Origin: an uncultured Saprospiraceae bacterium | Lineage (GTDB): Bacteria > Bacteroidota > Bacteroidia > Chitinophagales > Saprospiraceae | Reading direction: 5' to 3' | Length of the DNA stretch: 5,668 nt | NCBI GenBank assembly: GCA_938002705.1 | Contig: CALLAG010000176.1 | Coordinates: 1-5,668, forward strand | Part shown: piece by piece, positions 1-4,850 of the stretch | Layout: every line of letters begins with the position of its first letter | Numbering within the stretch: position 1 is the first letter of the stretch | The notes under the pieces: generated by a model | Database searches by the model: none | What the model was told of the DNA's origin: nothing | The model's input: the letters and a program-made list of their open reading frames with translations, nothing else | Program-made: the position numbers and the translations under genes

Positions 1-174
1 CATATCAGTATTATACTTAGCTACTTGGAAGAAGTCTTTCTGCGCTATATTAATAACACTTAACTCTACTGTAGGAGAGGCAATAATTGATAATTCTGAC
101 TCAGGTGTTACTGAAGCGAATGATGAACTTATCATTGTTACTGCGAAGATGATTGTGACTATTAATGTTTTCAT
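1..174 (-). CDS. Secreted protein of unknown function, N-terminal fragment (runs off left edge)
   Basis: I do not recognise this protein. The minus strand is open from an ATG at 174-172 to the window edge, giving 58 codons without a stop. The product begins MKTLIVTIIFAVTMISSSFA, a textbook Sec signal peptide: a lysine at position 2, a hydrophobic stretch, and an A-x-A-like site (S-F-A) with cleavage expected after residue 20. There is no lipobox cysteine, so the mature protein is probably periplasmic, surface or secreted. The visible mature part (about residues 21-58, starting SVTPESELSI) is too short to assign a family. A purine-rich GGGAAAG lies just upstream of the ATG and could serve as ribosome binding site, and a good Bacteroidota-type promoter lies just beyond it. 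The C-terminal part is outside the window. Confidence is good that this is a real gene, low for any function. Confidence 0.72.
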   Translation of the reverse strand, partial: MKTLIVTIIFAVTMISSSFASVTPESELSIIASPTVELSVINIAQKDFFQVAKYNTDM

Positions 175-198
175 GACTTTCCCTTTTTAATTATGATT

Positions 199-232
199 CA
201 AATATAGACTACATGCTTATCCGTGTAAATAG
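199..232 (-). promoter_or_regulatory. Bacteroidota-type promoter of the leftmost secreted-protein gene
   Basis: Read on the minus strand, TATATTTG (206-199) is an exact match to the Bacteroidota -7 consensus TAnnTTTG. A TTT triplet about 20 bases upstream is a partial match to the -33 TTG element. Transcription would start about 20 bases before the ATG at 174, giving a short leader containing the A/G-rich ribosome binding region. The match is by eye; the -33 element is weak. Confidence 0.5.
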
Positions 233-237
233 TCTAT
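204..237. promoter_or_regulatory. Inverted repeat over the promoter, candidate operator
   Basis: ATAGACTA at 204-211 and TAGTCTAT at 230-237 form a perfect 8-bp inverted repeat with an 18-base spacer. The two arms are centred 26 bases apart. One arm overlaps the -7 box and the other overlaps the -33 region of the promoter for the leftmost gene. That geometry fits binding of a dimeric regulator that occludes RNA polymerase, but no regulator is identified. An alternative is chance in AT-rich intergenic DNA. Confidence 0.35.
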
Positions 238-399
238 CCCCTACGCATAAGCTTACATACTACACAGAAGCTATACATACACCTCGAAAGGGGCCAATTT
301 ACGTCAGCTACTTGCTATTTTCTATGGGATAAAATGATAGGTTGTTCTATATTTTCTCATCTGAGACCAAGAAAAAACCTGAGATCTGGTACTAAACGC
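238..399. other. Intergenic region between lolA and the leftmost gene
   Basis: Apart from the promoter and inverted repeat on its left side, I see no gene in the 225 bases between these two minus-strand genes. A six-T run on the minus strand (372-377 as A's), about 23 bases after the lolA stop, follows only a weak hairpin (ACC/GGT ends around 378-391). It is at best a poor terminator candidate. ATAAGC at 247-252 is complementary to GCTTAT at 215-220, which may be chance. Confidence 0.3.
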
Positions 400-1056
400 C
401 TAGAACCTTAGGTCTTCTACGTGTATATCAGCATGATCTGCGGGGTCAAACATGAATGTAGAAGACTTAGTCACATAAGCTTTTTCATGTTTATTGAGAT
501 CCATCTTGATACGTGTGCCGTCTTTGTAGAATATCTTGGCTCTAAGGATAGACTTTGATTTATCTACTACGGTTAATCTGATCTTACTATATTCTGAAGA
601 TCTATCTTTGGGCTTACATTCTATCTGAGTACAATTCTGACCATTCTCAAAGAAGTAATTGCTTATCGCAAAAATATACTCGTCAGATTTGAATAGTTCG
701 AATACATCTGCTGGTGTCAAGAATCCTGAATCCTCGTCTTGTTCAGCATCATTGATCTCGACCTCATTTCTGTTCTTATGGTACACCCACACTGTTGTCG
801 CATCAGAGATAATCTGACGATCTTCGGTATCCAAGTTGAATTTGTCTCCAGATTCTATAAGTGATCCAGAATAGACTTCTCCCTCTCTCTCTGCATATTC
901 TATGGTCATATCAAACTCAAACCTATGAGCACTATGAGATTTATACTCATTATATATAGATTCTAATACGTCTATGGCCTTCTGATCCGACACCTCCATA
1001 TCCTGGGCCGTACTATGGTATGCTGACAAAATAAGTAATACTATAATGTATCTCAT
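400..1056 (-). CDS. lolA: LolA-family outer-membrane lipoprotein carrier protein
   Basis: This is a periplasmic chaperone of the LolA type, which accepts lipoproteins released from the inner membrane by the LolCDE complex and carries them to the outer membrane. The 218-residue length is normal for Bacteroidota LolA proteins. Residues 1-17 (MRYIIVLLILSAYHSTA) are a signal peptide with cleavage expected before Q18 or D19 and no lipobox cysteine, consistent with a soluble periplasmic protein. The mature part starts with a helix of the kind K-A-x-x-V-L-E-S-I-Y, then alternating beta strands (F-E-F-D-M-T-I, then G-x-L-I-x-x-G-D-K-F-x-L-D), the W-V-Y-H segment near residue 90, and the L-T-P-A-D-V-F-E-L-F segment near 112-121. 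All of these fit the open beta-barrel of the family. The ATG at 1056 places the signal peptide at the very N-terminus. It lies 83 bases after the stop of the minus-strand gene at 1140-1670 and may be cotranscribed with it. In many Bacteroidota lolA sits directly beside ftsK; here about 3.8 kb separates them. Confidence 0.85.
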   Translation of the reverse strand: MRYIIVLLILSAYHSTAQDMEVSDQKAIDVLESIYNEYKSHSAHRFEFDMTIEYAEREGEVYSGSLIESGDKFNLDTEDRQIISDATTVWVYHKNRNEVEINDAEQDEDSGFLTPADVFELFKSDEYIFAISNYFFENGQNCTQIECKPKDRSSEYSKIRLTVVDKSKSILRAKIFYKDGTRIKMDLNKHEKAYVTKSSTFMFDPADHADIHVEDLRF

Positions 1057-1139
1057 AGATGATGCTTTATATCAATAACCTGATTCCTATACTATATAAT
1101 GTTTTGAAAATGTTAATCCTAAGAAAATAGTGCCGAATT

Positions 1140-1670
1140 CTATTTTTCCTTGCCCAAGTAGATATCTGCAAATGTGGGAAATGCAGCACTACCATAATGA
1201 CTAAAGCATTTCTGATTAGTGAAATCCATATTATACTCAGACTGGAATGTGACAAGAAAATCACTCAATAGCTCAAAATCCATATTACGGGAATTAGGCT
1301 TGGGATAATAGACAAGATGCTTAATGCTGCCATCCGTATTCCAGAATACATTTAACCAAATTTTAATGCCTCTGATGTCGAAATCCTTGGATTCTGCGTA
1401 TTTCTCCATATCACTTAGCAATCCTAACCACTTCTTATAGGCCTCATCCATAGAATCATTACAGACACTAAGTAAGGGGTCATTACATGTAGATACGAGA
1501 ACTTCATATTCTGCTTCATTCTCGCCTATCATGAACACTGACGGCAATGAATCCAGCTCATTGAGCAAGATATCAGCTGCTGATAGATCACTGATATTAA
1601 TCAGTAGAAAGAGTGTAATAAAGAATCTAAAATTGGTACTCAAGTGATTTTGATTATGTGTCAAATTCAA
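1140..1670 (-). CDS. Conserved exported protein of unknown function, probable TTG start
   Basis: Function is not known to me. The pattern matches an uncharacterised family I associate with Bacteroidota. Its most recognisable part is about residues 101-129, where G-I-K-I-W-L-N-V-F-W-N, then D-G-S-I-K-H, then Y-Y-P-K-P-N-S-R-N occur. The fold hint (a strand, a turn with D-G-x-I, then another strand) resembles small periplasmic TonB-C-like domains, but this is only an inference. Residues about 14-31 (FRFFITLFLL and on to DLSA) form a hydrophobic signal peptide, so the protein is probably exported. Cysteines at 62, 70 and 155 could form a disulfide. No in-frame ATG precedes the signal peptide: upstream of 1670 the frame soon meets TAA and TAG. 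TTG codons at residues 1, 3 and 10 are the candidates, and residue 10 (1643-1641) gives the most compact signal peptide. The next ATG, at residue 47, would remove the export signal. It precedes lolA on the same strand and diverges from the CvpA-family gene. Confidence 0.72.
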   Translation of the reverse strand: MNLTHNQNHLSTNFRFFITLFLLINISDLSAADILLNELDSLPSVFMIGENEAEYEVLVSTCNDPLLSVCNDSMDEAYKKWLGLLSDMEKYAESKDFDIRGIKIWLNVFWNTDGSIKHLVYYPKPNSRNMDFELLSDFLVTFQSEYNMDFTNQKCFSHYGSAAFPTFADIYLGKEK

Positions 1671-1767
1671 TAATGACTTAAAAATATATAATATTTACTA
1701 CTTCAATAATCCATGATACTAATTGATTAGTGCCTCATTATGTTTTATTAACATTTAATTTCGACTT
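1671..1767. other. Divergent intergenic region with candidate promoters
   Basis: This 97-base AT-rich gap separates the exported-protein gene (minus) from the CvpA-family gene (plus), so it must carry or be near promoters for both. TATGTTTT at 1739-1746 matches the -7 consensus TAnnTTTG at all but the last base and would serve the CvpA-family gene, but no well-spaced -33 element is visible. ATGTT (1740-1744) and AACAT (1750-1754) form a small perfect inverted repeat over the same spot. I see no convincing Shine-Dalgarno sequence on either side. Confidence 0.3.
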
Positions 1768-2337
1768 ATGATTATAGATATTGTAACAGTATTACTGGTT
1801 GCCTTCGGATTTTACCAAGGATTCTCTAAGGGCCTTATCAAGACTGTATTCGCGACCTTGTCACTGATTATAGGGATCATAGCCGCTATGAAGCTCTCCC
1901 CTAACGTCATAGAAGTTCTCCAGAGCTTTCTTTCCTTTAATGTCGCAGTTATTAATGTTTTAGGATTTGTCCTGACATTTTTCTTGGTCATGTTGCTCAT
2001 AAGATTTTTAGGAAATAAATTGGAACACCTATTCGAAGCGCTTAATATCGGTATATTGAATAAAATCCTTGGCGGAGCTCTCTTAGGACTATTCTATGCT
2101 ATTATCATCAGTTTCGTCGTATTCTTCATTAATAAGGCAGAATTGATCACTCCAGAGTATAGAGCTGCTTCATTTACCTATCCCATGTTAGAGCCTCTAC
2201 CAGAATTGACTAAAAGTGCTGCATCTACACTTAAGCCGATCTTCAGCGACTTCTGGGATAAGATGATAGAAACGATGGATGCACTTAAGGAGAAGGGTGA
2301 TGAGATGCAGGTGGAACCTTTGGAAGTCCCCGAGTGA
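1768..2337 (+). CDS. CvpA-family inner-membrane protein
   Basis: This is a CvpA-family integral membrane protein, named after a protein needed for colicin V production in Escherichia coli. The biochemical role is unsettled, but the family is linked to envelope homeostasis. Four hydrophobic segments are visible at about residues 2-16, 23-42, 59-81 and 98-122, matching the usual four-helix plan. Family-like details include the aspartate in M-I-I-D-I near the N-terminus, the G-F-Y-Q-G-F-S-K-G-L loop after the first helix, and the glycine-rich G-G-A-L-L-G-L start of the fourth helix. The tail (about 123-189) is polar and acidic, ends in P-E and is expected to be soluble. The 189-residue length is typical. 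The ATG at 1768 directly precedes the first membrane helix. The gene stands alone on the plus strand: the neighbour on the left is divergent and the next plus-strand gene starts 140 bases later. In Escherichia coli cvpA is next to purF, but no such partner is seen here. Confidence 0.85.
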   Translation: MIIDIVTVLLVAFGFYQGFSKGLIKTVFATLSLIIGIIAAMKLSPNVIEVLQSFLSFNVAVINVLGFVLTFFLVMLLIRFLGNKLEHLFEALNIGILNKILGGALLGLFYAIIISFVVFFINKAELITPEYRAASFTYPMLEPLPELTKSAASTLKPIFSDFWDKMIETMDALKEKGDEMQVEPLEVPE

Positions 2338-2477
2338 TGTAGGTATTATTTTCAATACATAGAATTATCAACTTGGAAAAAATGAATCCATTTCAGATAA
2401 TCCTTCTAACCATGTGAAGTCCGTTAGCACTATTTATTCCTTAAATCAGTTATCTTAGTGAATAAAACATTTTTGTT
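2338..2477. other. Intergenic gap before the antitoxin-like gene
   Basis: No gene is visible. GTATT and AATAC at about 2342-2357 form only a 5-bp stem without a T-run, so a terminator after the CvpA-family gene is not supported. TATCTTAG at 2451-2458 matches the Bacteroidota -7 consensus at 7 of 8 positions and lies about 20 bases before the antitoxin-like ATG. It has no clear -33 partner, so it is only a candidate promoter. From about here rightwards the DNA becomes more AT-rich. Confidence 0.25.
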
Positions 2478-2726
2478 ATGTCTACCGCAGAATTAAAAAA
2501 TAAAGTATTAGAACGCTTGAAATCAATTGATGAAGCACATCTTTTTGAAGAAATTCTGGGCATTTTAGATAATGAATCCAATGATAAAGTTGTCAATATC
2601 CCCGCTCATTATAAGGAGAAATTAGAGAAAAGTATTGCTCAAAAAGAAGAAGGTAATACCATCCCTAATAGTGATGTAGAGAAAAGCATAGAGTCATGGC
2701 TTTCATCCCCGCAATCTAAAGTTTGA
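2478..2726 (+). CDS. Antitoxin-like small protein (addiction-module type), toxin not found
   Basis: This 82-residue acidic and lysine-rich protein resembles type II addiction-module antitoxins common in Bacteroidota. An N-terminal helical part (residues about 3-31, E-L-K-N-K-V-L-E-R-L-K-S-I-D) would dimerise or bind DNA. A linker follows, then a C-terminal segment of the pattern P-A-H-Y-K-E-K-L-E-K-S-I-A-Q, a turn, D-V-E-K-S-I-E-S-W-L, which in such families wraps the RelE/ParE-type toxin. In complete modules the toxin gene starts within a few bases of the antitoxin stop. Here it does not: the next reading frame overlaps the TGA but encodes a lipoprotein with no RelE/ParE features. The last seven residues after E-S-W-L (S-S-P-Q-S-K-V) lie almost wholly within the first copy of the repeat described below, so the original C-terminus and toxin may have been lost by insertion or rearrangement. 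The ATG at 2478 has no strong Shine-Dalgarno sequence. The antitoxin call is family resemblance by eye; a plain DNA-binding or orphan protein is possible. Confidence 0.6.
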   Translation: MSTAELKNKVLERLKSIDEAHLFEEILGILDNESNDKVVNIPAHYKEKLEKSIAQKEEGNTIPNSDVEKSIESWLSSPQSKV

Positions 2727-2778
2727 AACTTCAGAAACATATTCCAAAAAGCAATATAGATATTACTTTGAAATCACA
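2707..2778 (+). repeat. Dispersed repeat, copy 1 (degenerate, across the antitoxin-like gene's 3' end)
   Basis: Copy 1 starts with CCCCGCAATC and contains AAGTTT-G-AAACTT (2719-2731), a perfect 6-bp palindrome with a one-base centre, followed by CAG. It aligns with copy 2: over 2711-2734 versus 3737-3761 there are about five mismatches and one single-base gap. The similarity continues more weakly through CATATTCC, AGCAATA, GATATTAC and AATCAC. The second hairpin seen in copies 2 and 3 is decayed here. This copy covers the last codons and stop of the antitoxin-like gene and the first about 18 codons of the next reading frame, so it is partly translated. Confidence 0.65.
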
Positions 2779-3721
2779 ATTGTCCGTCCTTTGGCGGAAA
2801 ATTCAAGAAGCGAGACTATGCATAGGGTTAATTCTAATTTCGATATTCTTCTCATGCAATACAAAGGATATTGTAAATGGAAATGTAAAAGCTCAAGCTA
2901 ATCATGTAGTACCTGAACAAAATATAGAAAATTATTTTGCCGAAAATAGATTTGACTCCTGCGAGTCTTATTGTCAATTTCTAAATTCACTATTTATAGA
3001 GCCAGATTCTATACAAATTACTAAGTCATCATTAAGTAAAAGTCGAATAATAATTTCTGGCAAGCTAAAAGGGTTTTCAGGTAATAAATTAAATTCCCTT
3101 TCTGCTGAGAATCAAGAATTATTAATTGATTTAATAATTAATGAATCATGTTTGGAATTAAATGCAAATCAATTCTTTAAAAATTTACTTTCAGAAGGAG
3201 ACTTTCAAAAGCTATCAGAAATAATTAAAGTGTCTAAAGTTACCTCTATAGCATTTCATGGCTTTTGTGGTTTAAGTTGTAGAATCGAAAATAATAAATT
3301 CCATTTTGCCACACTTAAACGTTTTGATTCTCATAAATTCGAAGATAAATTTGAACATATTGATTCATTTATGCTTTCTAATTTGCCGATCGATTGTCAT
3401 AAAAAAATTGAACTGACAGGCTCAGTTTTTCATTCTAAAAGCATAGAATACCTCAACAAAAAAACCTTAAGAATAGAGATATATTTAATTGGAGAAAGTA
3501 AAGAACATAAGCTTAGTAACTTAGAATATTTATACTTTGATCCAGAGTGTTTTATAGGATTGTCGATAGATGAAGTGCTTTCACTTTTTGAATCAGAAGA
3601 TTCTTCCAATTTTGAAATTATATCTATTAGAAAAATAAAGGCAATAGAGATAAGAATTATTGGGCACAATTCTATCGTATTACATACAAGCAAAGGGTTT
3701 GTAGATTCGGTTGCGTATTGA
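2723..3721 (+). CDS. Predicted lipoprotein of unknown function, start uncertain
   Basis: I do not recognise the family. The open frame has 332 codons from a TTG at 2723 that overlaps the preceding TGA. The first about 18 codons lie in repeat copy 1, and the real start may be a TTG at 2768 or 2780. No in-frame ATG precedes the lipoprotein signal. That signal is L-C-I-G-L-I-L-I-S-I-F-F-S-C, with the expected lipidated cysteine at residue 45, preceded by basic residues (R25, K26, R31). The mature part would be about 287 residues, AT-rich in codon use, with two Cys-x-x-x-Cys pairs (C80/C84 and C182/C186) and further cysteines at 143, 225 and 276. This is an unusual number for a Bacteroidota lipoprotein and suggests disulfides or metal binding, though no motif proves either. 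The middle and C-terminal parts alternate short beta strands and polar loops. It converges with the minus-strand lipoprotein across repeat copy 2. It is likely anchored in the outer or inner membrane, on the periplasmic or external face. Confidence 0.65.
   Translation: MKLQKHIPKSNIDITLKSQLSVLWRKIQEARLCIGLILISIFFSCNTKDIVNGNVKAQANHVVPEQNIENYFAENRFDSCESYCQFLNSLFIEPDSIQITKSSLSKSRIIISGKLKGFSGNKLNSLSAENQELLIDLIINESCLELNANQFFKNLLSEGDFQKLSEIIKVSKVTSIAFHGFCGLSCRIENNKFHFATLKRFDSHKFEDKFEHIDSFMLSNLPIDCHKKIELTGSVFHSKSIEYLNKKTLRIEIYLIGESKEHKLSNLEYLYFDPECFIGLSIDEVLSLFESEDSSNFEIISIRKIKAIEIRIIGHNSIVLHTSKGFVDSVAY
2783..2798 (+). other. Small hairpin just after repeat copy 1
   Basis: TCCGTC (2783-2788) and GGCGGA (2793-2798) pair with one G-T pair across a CTTT loop, and AAATT follows. 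The spot is GC-richer than its surroundings. It falls between the last candidate TTG start (2780) and the lipoprotein signal, so in RNA it could influence initiation. Or it could be the edge of the repeat or a remnant of the sequence that was interrupted. Copies 2 and 3 have no equivalent. Confidence 0.3.
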
Positions 3722-3730
3722 CTTTATAGT

Positions 3731-3815
3731 CCCCCCGCTATCCGAAGTTTCTAACTTTCAGATGAATATTACAAGGAGTAATACCAATAATTACCTTAAA
3801 GTCATAGACTTACAA
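3731..3815 (+). repeat. Dispersed repeat, copy 2 (between the convergent lipoprotein genes)
   Basis: Copy 2 begins 10 bases after the stop of the plus-strand lipoprotein with CCCCCCGCTATCC, then the near-palindrome GAAGTT-TCT-AACTTtC (3744-3759), then CAGATGAATATTAC. A second hairpin, AAGTC-ATA-GACTT (3799-3811), closes it. Between the two hairpins it holds about 22 bases flanked by ATTAC that are absent from copy 3 but partly present in copy 1. It is in the same orientation as copies 1 and 3. As the only sequence between two convergent genes it may also act as a weak transcription end signal, but it has no T-run typical of a terminator. Confidence 0.65.
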
Positions 3816-3823
3816 GAACAAAC

Positions 3824-4669
3824 TTACTCCTGCTCATTTATTTTTCTTTGTTCCCCCCAAAGTACCTCATAATACTCTTCCAAGGGCACCATCCCCATCT
3901 GCTTTCTTAGTGAGTCTACAATATCAATATCATAAATGTTATAATTTACTTTTTCATTAACTTGAGAACCATACTCTTGATGAAAACCTGACTGTAATAA
4001 CATTCTATCCCTTAGAAGACCTATCTCTTGTGCTGTAATAATCCTATTTTTATATAGTTCATTTAGATCTTGATAATACTTAACTTGAATCATAAAAGGT
4101 GCATGATGGATCAATAACCATATCTCACGACTATACTCTTCTAAAAATCCACACTTGTCAATAATGCCCTCTACTATTTCAACATTTTCTTTGTCAATAC
4201 TTCTACGTTGATCCCTATTATAATTATCAGGATGCAACCGAATATCTTGATCTCTAAAATGTAGAGAATCAAAAAGCGGTTTTAATTCAGAGCAATTGAT
4301 ATCAATGCTATTTTTGTAAAGTTCTTGACTTGGGATATCATCAATATTTTGAAACAGAACTTGCAACATCCGTTCATCAATTGATGGACGCATCTTTATT
4401 ATTTTCCGATAGAGGGTATCCTTTGACTTAGACCTAAATTCAGAATGATAATATTCAAGACTTATTTCCTCTTTGTCTTTTGCACTGAGAAGTTTATTAT
4501 GAGAGTCTATTAGGATAACTTGATAATCGTTACCCAACTTTTTAGATGCAACAATTTCTTCGAAAGATATAATTGGGTATTCCTCAAAAGGGATCGTCTT
4601 ACATGATAATATGAATAAACCAATCATGATTGGTAAATACCATAAACGTAGTTCTTTGACAGAATTCAT
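3824..4669 (-). CDS. DUF6624-type lipoprotein
   Basis: The C-terminal half matches what I know of the uncharacterised DUF6624 family, common in Bacteroidota and of unknown function. Visible landmarks in order are D-Q-x-x-R (residues 140-144), D-x-x-N (159-162), the turn G-F (174-175), I-H-H-A-P (187-191), L-L-R-D-R (218-222), G-F-H-Q-E-Y-G-S-Q (228-236), then R255, G259 and the P-L-E-E-Y-Y segment (262-267). Conserved His, Gln, Asp and Arg side chains suggest a binding or catalytic pocket, but the reaction is not known. Residues 1-23 (from MNSVKELRLWY through ILSC) are a lipoprotein signal with the lipidated cysteine at 23; the segment 24-130 is less conserved and may be a spacer or an independent domain. 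The ATG at 4669 places this signal at the N-terminus. The gene is more AT-rich than ftsK and lolA, and repeat copies 2 and 3 flank it on both sides, which suggests it is acquired. Confidence in the lipoprotein call is high; the family call is from motifs by eye. Confidence 0.75.
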   Translation of the reverse strand: MNSVKELRLWYLPIMIGLFILSCKTIPFEEYPIISFEEIVASKKLGNDYQVILIDSHNKLLSAKDKEEISLEYYHSEFRSKSKDTLYRKIIKMRPSIDERMLQVLFQNIDDIPSQELYKNSIDINCSELKPLFDSLHFRDQDIRLHPDNYNRDQRRSIDKENVEIVEGIIDKCGFLEEYSREIWLLIHHAPFMIQVKYYQDLNELYKNRIITAQEIGLLRDRMLLQSGFHQEYGSQVNEKVNYNIYDIDIVDSLRKQMGMVPLEEYYEVLWGEQRKINEQE

Positions 4670-4700
4670 AGATAGACATAAATAACTAAATTCCTCAAGA

Positions 4701-4708
4701 TAAATATA
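4701..4708 (-). promoter_or_regulatory. Candidate -7 box for the DUF6624-type lipoprotein gene
   Basis: On the minus strand TATATTTA (4708-4701) matches TAnnTTTG at 7 of 8 positions, about 31 bases upstream of the ATG. A TTT triplet about 21 bases further upstream lies within repeat copy 3 and is only a partial -33 match. If real, the repeat would contribute part of this gene's promoter. Confidence 0.3.
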
Positions 4709-4712
4709 AATT

Positions 4713-4770
4713 CTCGCTATTGAAGTTCGAAACTTCAGATGGATTTTACTTAGAAGTCGCAGACATTAAA
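4713..4770 (+). repeat. Dispersed repeat, copy 3 (beside the ftsK terminator)
   Basis: Copy 3 contains CGCTAT (4715-4720), the perfect palindrome GAAGTT-CGA-AACTTC (4722-4736), AGATGGATTTTAC, and a second small hairpin GTC-GCA-GAC (4756-4764). The core 4715-4740 follows copy 2 closely, while the spacer between hairpins is shorter. The loop bases differ from those of copy 2 while the stems are kept, which argues that folded structure matters. It lies upstream of the DUF6624-type lipoprotein start and ends about 18 bases before the strong hairpin at 4788. Confidence 0.65.
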
Positions 4771-4787
4771 GAGCGACATGCTATATC

Positions 4788-4830
4788 TATAAATAAAGAA
4801 CCTACTCAAAGAGTAGGTTCTTTATTTATA
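4788..4830 (-). terminator. Strong hairpin terminator after ftsK, probably bidirectional
   Basis: TATAAATAAAGAACCTACTC (4788-4807) and its exact reverse complement (4811-4830) form a perfect 20-bp stem with an AAA loop (TTT on the minus strand). The stem's GC-containing core (GAACCTACTC) is nearest the loop and its outer part is A/T, so either strand ends the core hairpin with a T-rich run (TTCTTTATTTATA). It begins 20 bases beyond the ftsK stop at 4851, the right position to end the ftsK transcript. Confidence 0.8.
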
Positions 4831-4850
4831 ACATTATGTTTTTTCTTCTT

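Noticed and set aside
1067..1264. Open frames at 1067-1264 (minus), 1812-2000 (minus) and 3430-3693 (minus)
   Set aside because: Each overlaps a better supported gene in another frame or strand and shows no domain, signal peptide context or spacing of its own.
2723..2830. A RelE/ParE toxin encoded immediately after the antitoxin-like gene
   Set aside because: The frame overlapping the antitoxin stop gives repeat-derived sequence and then a lipoprotein signal; nothing resembling a toxin fold is visible.
2818..2900. The ATG at 2818 as the start of the plus-strand lipoprotein
   Set aside because: It is in a different frame and closes after a few dozen codons. It would matter only if an indel exists nearby.
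2707..4770. Integron-type cassettes with attC sites, because genes alternate with related palindromic repeats
   Set aside because: The repeats lack the conserved GTTRRRY and RYYYAAC core pairs of attC sites, the two genes point in opposite directions, and no integrase is in the window.
2707..4770. A CRISPR-like array
   Set aside because: There are only three degenerate copies, spaced about 1 kb apart, with genes rather than uniform short spacers between them.
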